Assembly (NCBI RefSeq): GCF_014645655.1
Contig: NZ_BMMD01000010.1
Location: forward strand, 1 to 64,000
Reading direction: 5' to 3'
Origin: Agromyces bauzanensis
GTDB taxonomy: Bacteria; Actinomycetota; Actinomycetes; Actinomycetales; Microbacteriaceae
DNA: 64,000 nt
The notes under the pieces are model-generated. The model was not told the DNA's origin, did not search any database, and worked only from the letters and a program-made list of their open reading frames with translations. Shown here piece by piece: positions 25,325 through 34,498 of the stretch (position 1 is the first letter of the stretch; every line of letters starts with the position of its first letter). The position numbers and the translations under genes were made by a program.

Positions 25325-26122
25325 ATGGGCGGGGTCACCGGGACGACCGGCCGAGCGGATGCCGCGGTCACGGCGTCCGCGGCCGGCACGGCCGGGGAGG
25401 TGCAGGCCGCGCTCGCCGAGCACGCGTCGCCCGAGCGGGCGGCCGGGTCGGCGCGCTTCTTCAAGACCGGGCCGGGGGAGTACGGCGAGGGTGACCGGTT
25501 CATCGGCTCCACGCTGCCCGCGACCCGGGCGATCGTCGCCCGCTTCGCCCGCCTTCCGCTCGCCGAGCACGCGCTGCTCCTCGCGAGTGACGTGCACGAG
25601 CATCGCATGACGGCGCTTCTCATCATGGTGCGGCAGTTCCAGACGGCGAGCCGCCCTCGCACGCGCGACGACGCCGCGCGTGCCGCCCTGCACGAGGCGT
25701 ACCTCGCGGCCGTACGCGGCGGCCGGGTGAACAACTGGGACCTCGTCGACAGCTCGGCGCCGGTGCTCGTGGGCGAGTTCCTGCTGGAGTCGGGGCGCGG
25801 CGACGATCCGCTGCTCGACCGGCTCGCGGCATCCGCCTCGCTGTGGGAGCGCCGGGTCGCGGTGCTCGCGACGTTCGCGTTCATCAAGGCCGGCGATGGC
25901 GCCCCGACCCTTCGGCTCGCACCGCGGCTGCTCGACGACCGCGAGGACCTCGTGCACAAGGCCGTGGGGTGGATGCTCCGCGAGCTCGGCAAGCGGGTGG
26001 ATCGGGACGCACTCCTCGCCTTCCTCGACGAGTACGCCGCGAGGATGCCGCGCACGATGCTCTCGTACGCGACTGAACACCTCACGCCCGAGGAGCGGGC
26101 GGCTTATCGCGCGCGGCGTTGA
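25325..26122 (+). CDS. AlkD-like DNA alkylation repair protein
   Basis: A 265-residue all-helical HEAT-repeat protein of the DNA alkylation repair (AlkC/AlkD) family, which excises bulky or cationic alkylated bases. Typical segments are FFKTGPGEYGEGDRFIG near residue 45, NNWDLVDSSAP near 137 (the catalytic-site Asp and aromatic region in AlkD), WERRVAVLATFAFI near 176, and LVHKAVGWMLRELGK near 209. The leaderless -10 supports ATG 25325. It converges on the DHA2 pump gene with 43 nt between. Confidence 0.87.
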   Translation: MGGVTGTTGRADAAVTASAAGTAGEVQAALAEHASPERAAGSARFFKTGPGEYGEGDRFIGSTLPATRAIVARFARLPLAEHALLLASDVHEHRMTALLIMVRQFQTASRPRTRDDAARAALHEAYLAAVRGGRVNNWDLVDSSAPVLVGEFLLESGRGDDPLLDRLAASASLWERRVAVLATFAFIKAGDGAPTLRLAPRLLDDREDLVHKAVGWMLRELGKRVDRDALLAFLDEYAARMPRTMLSYATEHLTPEERAAYRARR

Positions 26123-26165
26123 CCGCGCCCTGGCCTCGCGTCCCCGGCCCCCACGAGCCCGTGCC

Positions 26166-27653
26166 TCACGCGCTCACGCCGACCGGCAACGGCTGCTCGG
26201 ATGACTCGGGCTCATCGATCGCGACGGACGAGGTCGCCGGACGCCGCGCCGCACGACCCGGCGGCAGCAGCATCGCCACGAGCGCCGAGGCGAGCAGTAC
26301 CGCGGCACCGACGAGCACGGCGGGCTGGGCGCCGATCGTGTAGTCGATCGGCGTGAGCGCGCCGCCGGCCCCGGTGAACACGGCCGTCGACACCGCGATG
26401 CCGAGGGCGACCCCAACCTCGCGGAGCATCGAGTTGGTGCCGCTGGCCTTCGCGTGGTCGTCGGGCGCCATGGTGGCGAGCACGGCGGTCGCCGACGGGG
26501 CGAACACGAGCCCCATGCCGACGCCGGCCACGATGAACGGCGCGACGTAGGCCGGGTACGCGCTGCCCGTGTCGACGAGCAACGCGATCCAGAACATGGC
26601 CGCGGCGAGCGCGGCGAGGCCGGCCACGATGAGGGTTCGCGTGCCGACGCGGGGTGCGATGAAGCCGGCGAGGGGTGCGACGAGCATGGGGGCGAGGGTC
26701 CACGGCGAGGTCTGCCATGCTGCCTCGAGCGGCGATGCGCCCTGCACCACCTGCAGGAACTGGATGAGGATGAAGATCGAGCCGAATGCGCCGAAGCTGA
26801 AGCCGAGGCCGGCGAGGTTCGCGACGGTGAAGCTGCGATCGCGGAAGAGCCGGAGCGGCAGGAGCGGCGCGCCGGCGCGCGACTCCCACGCCACGAACGC
26901 GACGAGCAGCACGCCGCCGGCGACGAGGCTGCCGAGCACCTCGAGGCTGTCCCAGCCGGCGTCGTTGCCGCGCACGATGCCGTACACGAGCGCGAGCAGG
27001 CCCAGACCCGAGAGCACGAGGCCGGCGACATCGGCCCGGAGTCGGGCGCCGAAGCTGTTCGACAGGGCGAAGATGGCGAGGGCCAGTGACGCGACGCCGA
27101 CGGGCACGTTGAGCCAGAAGATCGCCTGCCAGGCCCAGCCCTCGATCACGGCGCCGCCGATGAGCGGTCCGGTCGCCACGCCGAGGCCCGCGACGCCGCC
27201 CCAGATGCCGATGGCCAGCGGCCGGCGGGCGATGGGCACGGCTCCCGCGAGCAGCGTGAGCGAGAGCGGCATGATGGCCGCCGCGCCGAAGCCCTGCGCC
27301 GCGCGGGCAACGATGAGCTGGCCCGGGTCGGTCGCGAGTGCCGCGAGCGCGGAACTCAGCGTGAACACGACGATGCCGGCGAGGAACACCGTGCGCCGGC
27401 CGTAGCGGTCGCCGAGGGCGACGGCCATGAGGATCGTGCTCGCGAAGGCGAGCGTGTAGGCGTTCATGAACCACTGCAGCTCTTCGACGGATGCCCCGAA
27501 GTCGGCGTGCAGCACGGGCAGCGCGTTCGTCATGACGAGGTTGTCGAGGGTGGCCATGAACATGGGCAACGCGGTGGCGATGAGCACGAGCCAGAGCGGG
27601 CTCGGTCGGCGCGTGGCGGGCCTAGGCGGCGCCTGGATGCGGGTGGATGACAC
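26166..27653 (-). CDS. DHA2-family drug:H+ antiporter (14 TM MFS)
   Basis: A 495-residue MFS pump of the EmrB/QacA type. Motif D1/A read LDNLVMTNALPVL near residue 37 and ALGDRYGRRTVF near 80. Motif C is in the segment GVAGLGVATGPLIGG near 150. The start is GTG 27653, with GGGAG 6 nt upstream; the longer open frame would begin inside the operator. It is divergent from a TetR regulator across two matching operators, so efflux is probably derepressed by the transported compound. Confidence 0.9.
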   Translation of the reverse strand: MSSTRIQAPPRPATRRPSPLWLVLIATALPMFMATLDNLVMTNALPVLHADFGASVEELQWFMNAYTLAFASTILMAVALGDRYGRRTVFLAGIVVFTLSSALAALATDPGQLIVARAAQGFGAAAIMPLSLTLLAGAVPIARRPLAIGIWGGVAGLGVATGPLIGGAVIEGWAWQAIFWLNVPVGVASLALAIFALSNSFGARLRADVAGLVLSGLGLLALVYGIVRGNDAGWDSLEVLGSLVAGGVLLVAFVAWESRAGAPLLPLRLFRDRSFTVANLAGLGFSFGAFGSIFILIQFLQVVQGASPLEAAWQTSPWTLAPMLVAPLAGFIAPRVGTRTLIVAGLAALAAAMFWIALLVDTGSAYPAYVAPFIVAGVGMGLVFAPSATAVLATMAPDDHAKASGTNSMLREVGVALGIAVSTAVFTGAGGALTPIDYTIGAQPAVLVGAAVLLASALVAMLLPPGRAARRPATSSVAIDEPESSEQPLPVGVSA

Positions 27654-27669
27654 GGTGGACTCCCAAGTT

Positions 27670-27712
27670 GTTATCGAATGATTACTTCGGACTGTAGTAA
27701 TCGACTGATAAC
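27670..27712. promoter_or_regulatory. Double TetR operator between pump and regulator
   Basis: Two dyads of the form GTWATC-N4-GATWAC occur at 27670-27685 and 27697-27712, with centres 27 bp apart. The AT-rich sites fill the gap between the divergent MFS and TetR genes and touch the regulator start, as expected for a repressor controlling both. Confidence 0.8.
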
Positions 27713-28333
27713 ATGTCAAGCATGAGTGTCGACGAGGTCCAGACCGCCCCGCGGATGAAGGCCGCCGACCGGCGAGAGCTCATCCTCGAGGCGGCGACCG
27801 CCGTGTTCGGCGCGAAGAGCTACGTGGGCACGACCACCGACGAGGTCGCCCACGCCGCGGGTGTGAGCCAGCCGTACGTCGTGCGGCTCTTCGGCACGAA
27901 GGCGAAGCTCTACATCGCCGTGATCGAGCGGGCGTACGCCCGCATCATCGGCGAGTTCGAGTCAGCACTGCCCGGACCCGTCGAGGAACGACGGCGGCGC
28001 ATGGGGGCCGCGTATGCCGGGCTCCTCGCCGAGCGCGGCATGCTGCCCGTCATCGCGAACTCCACCGCGCTCGGCGGCGACCCCGAGATCGGCCCCGTCG
28101 CGCGGGGCGGCTTCGCATCGGTGTGGCGCTTCGTGCGCGACGAGGCCGGGTTCACGGAGGAGGAGACCCGCGACTTCATGGCCAGCGGCATGCTCATCAA
28201 CGCCGTCGTCGGGCTCCGCCTCGTAGGCGCCTACGGCACCGAGGCGTCGGTGACCGAGGTGCTCGACGCGTGCTTCCCCGACGCGGTGAACCGCGTGCGC
28301 GAGTTCATGCCCGCGGCCGACGAGCCCTGGTGA
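27713..28333 (+). CDS. TetR-family transcriptional regulator
   Basis: A 206-residue TetR protein. The N-terminal HTH spans about residues 20-65, with the recognition region TTDEVAHAAGVSQPYVVRLFGTK near 41-63 (listed by position). The C-terminal ligand domain is all helical. ATG 27713 directly follows the operator; ATG 27722 is an alternative, and no clear ribosome site distinguishes them. It is the probable repressor of the divergent DHA2 pump and of itself. Confidence 0.9.
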   Translation: MSSMSVDEVQTAPRMKAADRRELILEAATAVFGAKSYVGTTTDEVAHAAGVSQPYVVRLFGTKAKLYIAVIERAYARIIGEFESALPGPVEERRRRMGAAYAGLLAERGMLPVIANSTALGGDPEIGPVARGGFASVWRFVRDEAGFTEEETRDFMASGMLINAVVGLRLVGAYGTEASVTEVLDACFPDAVNRVREFMPAADEPW

Positions 28334-28334
28334 C

Positions 28335-28692
28335 TCACGTGGCCGCGCGGCGGCGGAGCAGCGAGATCGCGTAGGCGGCGATCCACGCGAACGCGAGCGA
28401 GACTCCCACGAAGAGGCGAACGCTCGCTCCCGGTCCGACGGGCACGCACAGCAGGAGGCACACGACGCCCGTGACGCACGAGGCCGGCACCGTAGAGCGC
28501 GAAGAGCACGGGCGCCGCGCGTCGGCCGGGTCCATCGCCGAAGCTGCGGCGAGCGCCCACCGCGAACGCGAGCATGATCACTCCCGCGACGACGAGGGCA
28601 CGGGCGGCGGGGTCGGCGGAGTGCACCGGACGGCGGAGCGGGAGCGGAGCGTGCGCGATCGGCGCTCCGACACGGGTAGTGGCGCTGTCCAT
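28335..28692 (-). pseudogene. Small membrane protein, frameshifted
   Basis: ATG 28692 has a good AAAGGA site 7 nt upstream. The first frame gives a hydrophobic helix (ALVVAGVIMLAFAVGA) and then VLFALYGA. A second frame then supplies two more helices (TGVVCLLLCVPVG and GVSLAFAWIAAYAISLL) to a stop at 28335. The span of 358 nt is one more than a multiple of three. Removing one G near 28478 joins the frames smoothly. It would be a three- or four-helix membrane protein of about 118 residues. It may be a sequencing error. Confidence 0.6.
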
Positions 28693-28785
28693 GACGATGT
28701 CCTTTCGATGTCGAGAACCCGACCGGGTCGCCGACGCTATCGTGAGGGCACACCGACGGGGCGTGCCGAGACCGAGGAGATCGCG

Positions 28786-29145
28786 ATGCGATTCATGTGC
28801 ATGGTGAAGATGGACGAGACGAATCCGCAGGGCGAGGCCCCGCCCGAGCTCTACCAGGCGATGGCCGACTACGACCGGGAGGGCCGCGTGAACGGCACCC
28901 TGATCGACAGCCAGGGTCTGCTTCCGAGCGCGGCCGGCGCGATCGTCTCGCTCGCCGACGGGAGGATCAAGGCGACCGACGGGCCGTTCGCCGAGGCCAA
29001 GGAACTCGTCGGCGGATACGCCGTGGTCGACGTGCGTTCGCGCGAGGAGGCCGTCGAGCTGGGCCGACGCCTCATGCAGATCCACGTCGACCACTGGCCC
29101 GGCTGGGAGGGCAGCGTGGAGATCCGCCAGATCGCCGAGTACTGA
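28786..29145 (+). CDS. YciI/DGPF-family protein
   Basis: A 119-residue ferredoxin-like-fold protein with the DGPF signature in TDGPFAEAKELVGGY near residue 65. Genes of this type are genomically linked to ECF42 sigma factors, and such a sigma gene follows after 43 nt. GAGGAG lies upstream of ATG 28786. Its biochemical activity is not established; the family may be enzymatic or act with the sigma factor. Confidence 0.88.
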   Translation: MRFMCMVKMDETNPQGEAPPELYQAMADYDREGRVNGTLIDSQGLLPSAAGAIVSLADGRIKATDGPFAEAKELVGGYAVVDVRSREEAVELGRRLMQIHVDHWPGWEGSVEIRQIAEY

Positions 29146-29188
29146 CGGGCCTTGCGTCTCGCGCGGCGCGTGTGATCCGATCGCTCCC

Positions 29189-30367
29189 GTGGCGGATGCT
29201 CCGGACGGCGACCAGGCCACGCGCGCCGCGATCGAGGCGGTCTGGCGGCTCGAGTCGACGCGCCTGATCGCCGCGCTCGTGCGCATCGTGCGCGACGTCG
29301 CGCTCGCCGAGGACGTCGCGCAGGACGCAATCGTGGCCGCGCTCGCCGCCTGGCCGGCCACCGGCATCCCCGACAACCCCGGCGCGTGGCTCATGACCAC
29401 CGCGAAGCGCCGTGCCATCGACGTGTTCCGGGCTCGCGCCCGGCACGATCAGGCGGCGGCCCGGCTCGCGCACGACCTCGCCGAGGCCGTCGATGCGGAT
29501 CCGGCCGCCGGCATCGACCACGTCGAAGACGACGTGCTGCGCCTCATGTTCATCTGCTGCCACCCGGCGCTCACGTCCGAGGCGCAGACGACGCTCACGC
29601 TGAAGCTCGTCGCGGGGCTCTCGACGCGCGAGATCGCCCGCGCGTACCTCGCGCCCGAGGCGACCGTGGCGCAGCACGTCTCGCGCGCCAAGCGCACGCT
29701 CGCCGAGGCGGGCGCCGCGATCGAGGAGCCGAGTGGCGACGAGCGAGCCGAGCGTCTCGGGACGGTGCTCGGCGTCGTGTACCTGCTCCTCAACGAGGGA
29801 TACTCGGCGACCGAGGGCGAGGACTGGATGCGTCCGGCGCTCTGCGATGAAGCGGTGCGCCTCGGCCGCATCCTCACGGCGGTCGTGCCCGGCGACCCCG
29901 AGGTGCTGGGCCTCGCCGCGCTCATGGAACTCCAGTCCTCGCGCCTCGCGGCCCGAGCAGATGCCGACGGCGAGCCGATCCTGCTCGACGCACAGGACCG
30001 CAGGCGATGGGATGCCGCGCGCATCCGCCGCGGCCTCGACGCCCTCGCTCGCGCCGAGGAACTCGTGGTCGCCGCCGAGGCGGACGCCGAACCCGGTCCC
30101 TACGTGCTGCAGGCGTCGATCGCCGCGGAGCATGCACGCGCGACATCCGTCGACGACACCGACTGGGCGCGCATCGCGGCGCTCTACGAGCGGCTCTCCC
30201 GCCGCACGGGATCGCCGGTCGTCGAGCTCAACCGCGCCGTCGCGCTCGGCCGAGCGCGCGGCAGCGGGCACTGCTCGCGCGCCGGGCGCAGGCCGCGCGG
30301 GCCGCCCAGAGCCGCCGATGCTCGTCATAGCCAAGCGCCACCCCGCCACGCCAAGATGAGGGCATGA
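29189..30367 (+). CDS. ECF42-type RNA polymerase sigma factor, C-terminus damaged
   Basis: The sigma-2 domain (AEDVAQDAIVAALAAWP near residue 40) and the sigma-4 domain (TLKLVAGLSTREIARAYL near 134) are intact. A long C-terminal TPR-like extension characteristic of ECF42 begins near 185. After ELNRAVALG (about residue 351) the sequence degenerates into a basic tail. The usual end (ALLARRAQAARAAQ) is found in another frame, to a stop at about 30330. This implies a deletion of roughly 50 codons plus frame change, next to a perfect 18-bp palindrome at 30241-30258. The extension is reported to be needed for ECF42 activity, so function may be lost. Confidence 0.8.
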   Translation: MADAPDGDQATRAAIEAVWRLESTRLIAALVRIVRDVALAEDVAQDAIVAALAAWPATGIPDNPGAWLMTTAKRRAIDVFRARARHDQAAARLAHDLAEAVDADPAAGIDHVEDDVLRLMFICCHPALTSEAQTTLTLKLVAGLSTREIARAYLAPEATVAQHVSRAKRTLAEAGAAIEEPSGDERAERLGTVLGVVYLLLNEGYSATEGEDWMRPALCDEAVRLGRILTAVVPGDPEVLGLAALMELQSSRLAARADADGEPILLDAQDRRRWDAARIRRGLDALARAEELVVAAEADAEPGPYVLQASIAAEHARATSVDDTDWARIAALYERLSRRTGSPVVELNRAVALGRARGSGHCSRAGRRPRGPPRAADARHSQAPPRHAKMRA

Positions 30368-30831
30368 CGGACGCACCGGCAGCGAAGCCCGACCGAACCC
30401 TGATCATCATCCTCTCCGTGATCGGCGCCCTGGTGGTGATCGCCCTCGTCGTCGTCTTCACCCGCGGCGAGCCAGAGTTGCTCGACGAGTCCACACCCGA
30501 GGGCGTCGTGCAGCGATACGCCGCCGCCGTCATCGACGGCGACGAGGCGGCGGCGATCGACTACCTCGTGCCCGAACTCGCCGACGACTGCGAGCGCTTC
30601 GACACCGGCCCGGTGCAGGACCTGCGGGTGACGCTCGTCTCGACCACGGAGCGCGACGACACGGCCGACGTCGAGGTGCTCATCGTCACCACCTACGAAG
30701 GCGGCCTGTTCGGCTCATCCCAGTACGAGGAGCAGGCCGTCTTCGACCTCGTGAGGGCCGACGGGACCTGGCTCATCGAATCCGCGCCGTGGCAGTTCAC
30801 GGTGTGCACCCCGACGTCGGTGAAGGGATGA
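30364..30831 (+). CDS. Hypothetical membrane-anchored NTF2-like protein
   Basis: A 155-residue protein. One N-terminal transmembrane helix (TLIIILSVIGALVVIALVVV, about residues 12-31) is followed by an extracytoplasmic domain. The helix-rich VVQRYAAAVIDGDEAAAIDYL start and beta-rich remainder resemble small NTF2/SnoaL-like domains. Its stop overlaps the DUF5671 start as ATGA, so the two are coupled. No specific function known. Confidence 0.7.
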   Translation: MTDAPAAKPDRTLIIILSVIGALVVIALVVVFTRGEPELLDESTPEGVVQRYAAAVIDGDEAAAIDYLVPELADDCERFDTGPVQDLRVTLVSTTERDDTADVEVLIVTTYEGGLFGSSQYEEQAVFDLVRADGTWLIESAPWQFTVCTPTSVKG

Positions 30832-32540
30832 CCGCCATGGAGAACCCGGCAGCGCCGGTTCCCACTCCACCGCGCACCCCCGCGCCCGGCCCGGCTCCCG
30901 CAGCAGCCGGTTCGGCGCAGGGTACCGTACGCCGCCTCATCGTCTACACGATCCTCTTCGCCCTCGTTACGATCGCCGCGATCGGAATCGCGGGCCTGCT
31001 CGAGCGCCTGCTCCGGCTCGGCGACCGGCTCGTGGTCGTCGACGACACCGGCCTCGCCCTCTCGCTCGCCTTCGCCCTGATCGGCGGACCGCTCGCGGCA
31101 GTGCTCTGGTGGGCGGTCTGGCGCCGGCTCCGCGAGGAATCCGAACGCACGTCGCTGGCATGGGGCCTCTACCTGGCGGCCATGTACACCGTGTCGTTGA
31201 TCGTCGCGGCGACGGCCCTGCTCAATACGGCGACGGCAGGCGTGGAGGGCCGGTGGCTGCCCGACGGCTTCGCCGTGGGCGTCGTGTGGGCCGGCGTCTG
31301 GATCTGGCACCGATGGATGTGGCGGCATCCGGTCAAGCGCCCGGTGCGACTGGGCACGGTGCCCGCCGTCGCCGGGTCGGTGTACGGACTCATCATCGGC
31401 GTCGGCGGCGCCGTGAACGCGCTCGGATCGCTCTTCGACACCGCCATCCGCGGCGCATCCGCACAGGCGATCGCGGGGAGCCCGTGGTGGCGCAGTGCGA
31501 TCGAGGCGCTCATCTGGGCGGCGGTCGGCGGGCTGATGTGGTGGTGGCACTGGTACCGCGACGGAACCAAGCGCCTGAACACCGGCCTCGCCGCCGTGGC
31601 CCTCGTCGTCGTCGGCGTGATGGGGGCCGGCATCCTCATGCTCGGCGGGATCGGCACCGCGCTGTTCGTGGGGCTCCGTCTCGCGTTCGACCCGAGCGAC
31701 GCGTCGAGCGAGATCCTCCGCCCGCTCGGGACCGCGCTCGCCGCCGTCCTCGTCGGTGCGGTGGTCTGGATCCACCACCGCCGCATCGCCGCCGAGCGCT
31801 CCGACGACACGCGTCGTGCGAGCGCGCTCGTGATGTCGGCCGTGGGCCTCGCGGCGGCCGCCTCGGGCATCGGCGTCGTGCTGAACGCCACCCTCGCGGC
31901 GCTCGTCGGTCCGCTCGCGGCATCCGACACCCGCACCCTCCTCCTCGGCGGCATCAGCGCCCTCGTGGTCGGGGGTCCCGTCTGGTGGCTGAGCTGGAAG
32001 CCCACGAGGCGTGTCGAGCCGACCGAGATCGCGTACACCGGCCGTCGCGTGTACCTCATCGCCGTGTTCGGGGTGAGCGCCGTCGTGGCGCTCATCGCCC
32101 TGCTCGTGGTCGGCTTCCGGCTGTTCGAGTACTTCCTCGATCCGGTCTCGGGTGCGAGCCTCATCGACCGGGTGCGGGCACCGCTCGGCCTCCTCGTCGC
32201 CACGGCGCTCGTGTTCGGCTACCACTTCGCCGTCTGGCGGCACGACCGGGCGGTCATCGCCGCACACGGCCTGGCGCCCGAGCGCCGCATCGGCCGGGTC
32301 ATCCTCGTGGCCGCGGGCGACGCCGAGGCGCTCGAGCGAGCCGTGCGCGATGCCACCGGGGCATCCGTCACCGTGTGGCAGCGGGCGGTGACGGAGCCGG
32401 GTGCGCTGACCGAGGCCGCTCCGGCTGCGCTGTCGGATGCCGCGGCCGTCGTCGGCGCGCTCGAGGGCGTCTCGGCGAAGCGTGTGCTCGTGATCGCCGG
32501 GCCCGGAGACCGGGTCGAGGTCGTGCCGCTCGCGGAGTGA
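30828..32540 (+). CDS. DUF5671-domain multi-pass membrane protein
   Basis: A 570-residue integral membrane protein with about 12 hydrophobic segments arranged as repeated modules. The recurring W-rich unit (WWLSWKP, WWWHWYRD, WIWHRWMW) marks the DUF5671 repeats, each a pair of helices plus an aromatic loop. A soluble C-terminal region of about 100 residues follows the last helix. ATG 30828 overlaps the preceding stop; ATG 30837, with GAAGGG 9 nt before it, is an alternative. Function unknown. Confidence 0.8.
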   Translation: MTAMENPAAPVPTPPRTPAPGPAPAAAGSAQGTVRRLIVYTILFALVTIAAIGIAGLLERLLRLGDRLVVVDDTGLALSLAFALIGGPLAAVLWWAVWRRLREESERTSLAWGLYLAAMYTVSLIVAATALLNTATAGVEGRWLPDGFAVGVVWAGVWIWHRWMWRHPVKRPVRLGTVPAVAGSVYGLIIGVGGAVNALGSLFDTAIRGASAQAIAGSPWWRSAIEALIWAAVGGLMWWWHWYRDGTKRLNTGLAAVALVVVGVMGAGILMLGGIGTALFVGLRLAFDPSDASSEILRPLGTALAAVLVGAVVWIHHRRIAAERSDDTRRASALVMSAVGLAAAASGIGVVLNATLAALVGPLAASDTRTLLLGGISALVVGGPVWWLSWKPTRRVEPTEIAYTGRRVYLIAVFGVSAVVALIALLVVGFRLFEYFLDPVSGASLIDRVRAPLGLLVATALVFGYHFAVWRHDRAVIAAHGLAPERRIGRVILVAAGDAEALERAVRDATGASVTVWQRAVTEPGALTEAAPAALSDAAAVVGALEGVSAKRVLVIAGPGDRVEVVPLAE

Positions 32541-32585
32541 GAGGCCGCGCCGAGGGCTGTCGCGCTCGGGCCTGTCGTCGCCGAC

Positions 32586-32645
32586 TGTTCCCGTTCCCGC
32601 GCAGTGTTTCCACCGCAACAGGCGCGTTGGGCGCGAACGGAGACA
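32586..32645. repeat. Dispersed hairpin, family A copy 4
   Basis: Imperfect inverted repeat with arms TGTTCCCGTTCCCGCGC (left) and GCGCGAACGGAGACA (right), after the DUF5671 gene. It shares the arm core with the other four copies, with more mismatches. Confidence 0.65.
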
Positions 32646-32716
32646 TCGGCCGCGCCGCGCGCCGGCGCGCGCCCGCTTCCGGCGCAGCTCGGAACCGTTC
32701 GGCACAGGGTGGCGGA

Positions 32717-33484
32717 ATGACGCGCTCCCGGTGGGGTCGACGGCCGGCGGCCCACGGCCGCGCGGGTCCCGCTCGCGCCTGCGCCGCCGCGGTCGTCGCG
32801 CTGGTCGGATGCTCGATCGGCTCCGACGACGACCGAGGTGCCGCCGCAGCGGCGAGTGGATGTCGGCTACCCGATGCCGCGTCTCGGACCCGAAGAGGCG
32901 CCGGGCCTCGTCGCCCGCCTCGGGCCCTCGAAGCACACCGAGGCGCTCATCGAGGCACTTCGCGATCTCCGTGCGCCGGCGACGTTCTTCCTGCAGGGCG
33001 TGAACGTCGAGGACCGAGCCGATGTCGTGGGTCGACTCGTCGCCGAGGAGCACGAGCTCGGCAACCACACCTGGGGGCACCCGTACCTCACCAAGCTGCC
33101 CGACCCGGAGGTGCGCGCCGAGATCGAACGCACCCAGGTGGCGATCTCGGCGGCGGCCGGCGTGCAGCCGACCAGCCTGCGGCCGCCCTACGGTGACGTA
33201 GATCACCGGGTTCGCGGCCTCGCCGGACTGCCGATCGTCGTCTGGGACGTCGACACGAACGACTGGCAGGAACCGGGCGGCGACGTCGTGGCAGAGCGTG
33301 CGATCTCTCGGTCGTCACGCGGCAGCATCGTGTTGATGCACGACACGCACGAGGAGACCTGGCCGCAGTGCCCGGCATCATCGACGGCCTGTGCGACCGC
33401 GGCTTCACGCTCGCGACGGTGAGCGATCAGTTCGGCGGGGTGCTGCCGGGCTCGGGCACGCTGGTGTCGCACGGCCCACGTTGA
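32717..33484 (+). pseudogene. Polysaccharide deacetylase (NodB-like), multiply broken
   Basis: ATG 32717 starts a lipoprotein signal (lipobox VALVGC). The catalytic part continues in a second frame: HTEALIEALRDLRAPATFFL, GNHTWGHPYLTKL (metal-binding His pair), LRPPYG and WDVDTNDW are all present. The last segment (VPGIIDGLCDRGFTLATVSD) is in a third frame to the stop at 33484. The first NodB motif (TFDDGP), holding the catalytic Asp, is missing; the text passes from RLGP straight to SKHTEAL. There are therefore at least three lesions and no active enzyme. Confidence 0.82.
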
Positions 33485-33490
33485 GCAGGA

Positions 33491-34471
33491 CTACGCCCAG
33501 CGGAGGATGGCTCGGCGCTCGAACAGCCCGATGATCGCGTCGGTGAGCTTGCCGAGCACGGCGAGCAGGATGATCGCGAGGAAGATCCGGTCGATCCGCC
33601 CGTTGTTGCCCGAGTCGACCAGCAGGAACCCGAGGCCCATCGAGCTCGCGATGAGCTCGGCCGCCACGAGGAACAGCCACGACTGCGCGAGTGCGAGCCG
33701 CAGCGCCGAGAGCACCGACGGCACGACGGCGGGCAGCTGCACCGTCGCGAAGAGGCTGATGCCGTGCCGGCCGAACGCGCGGCCGGCCTCGAGGAGCTGG
33801 CGGTCGACGTGCCGGAGCGCCGCCGCCACGATCGTGTAGACAGGGAAGAACGCGCCGATCGCGATGAGGATGATCTTCGACTCCTCGCCGATCTTGAACC
33901 ACAGGATCAGCAGCGGCACCCACGCGAGCGACGGCACCGCGCGGATCGCGCCGAGCGTCGGCGCGAGCAGGATGTCGCCCAGGCGGCTCAGCCCCACGAC
34001 GGCGCCGAGGGCGAGGCCGATCGCCGCACCGGTCGCGAAGCCGAGCAGCACGCGCTGCGTCGAGATCGCCACGTACTGGCCGAGGAGGCCCCGCTGCGCG
34101 AGGTCGATGGCCGCGAGCCACACCATCTCGGGGCTCGGCAGCTGCGACACCGGCACGAGTCCGTTCGTCGACACGAGCTGCCAGACGAGGAGCAGCGCGA
34201 TCGGCAGCAGCGCACCGCCCACCACGACGAACCAGCGTCGCCGGGTGAGCGGGCGCCGGTCGCGCGGTTCCCGCGATCGAGGGGCGACGGATGCCGCAGG
34301 GCCGGTGTCCTTCGCGTCGGGACCTACGTCGGTACCCGACTCATCGTACGACCCGGCCGCAGCAGTGGGCCGGCCGACGACGACGGGCGCCGCGAAGTGC
34401 CGGTCGACCGAGCCGTCGGGCAGGCCCGCCCGGTCAGTGGACGTCGTCTTCGCGGCATCCGTCCCGCTCAT
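33491..34471 (-). CDS. ABC permease, sulfonate/nitrate/taurine type
   Basis: A 326-residue BPD-type permease of the SsuC/TauC group. A disordered N-terminus of about 75 residues precedes six transmembrane helices. The cytoplasmic EAA loop that docks to the ATPase reads EAGRAFGRHGISLFATVQLP near residue 221. It is the third gene of the set ATPase-binding protein-permease, separated from the binding-protein gene by a perfect 28-bp hairpin (34499-34560). The substrate is probably an alkanesulfonate or similar organic anion. Confidence 0.88.
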   Translation of the reverse strand: MSGTDAAKTTSTDRAGLPDGSVDRHFAAPVVVGRPTAAAGSYDESGTDVGPDAKDTGPAASVAPRSREPRDRRPLTRRRWFVVVGGALLPIALLLVWQLVSTNGLVPVSQLPSPEMVWLAAIDLAQRGLLGQYVAISTQRVLLGFATGAAIGLALGAVVGLSRLGDILLAPTLGAIRAVPSLAWVPLLILWFKIGEESKIILIAIGAFFPVYTIVAAALRHVDRQLLEAGRAFGRHGISLFATVQLPAVVPSVLSALRLALAQSWLFLVAAELIASSMGLGFLLVDSGNNGRIDRIFLAIILLAVLGKLTDAIIGLFERRAILRWA

Positions 34472-34498
34472 GCTCGGTCTCCCTGTGCTCGTCGCCGT

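Noticed and set aside
24583-26085. Long minus-strand open frame opposite the lipoprotein and AlkD genes
   Set aside because: Its translation is low-complexity Arg/Ser/Ala typical of antisense frames in GC-rich DNA, and both plus-strand genes have clear family or signal features.
33485-33490. Polysaccharide deacetylase as an intact gene starting at 32838
   Set aside because: That frame lacks motif 1, has no signal sequence and ends in an out-of-frame tail, while the true C-terminus lies in another frame.
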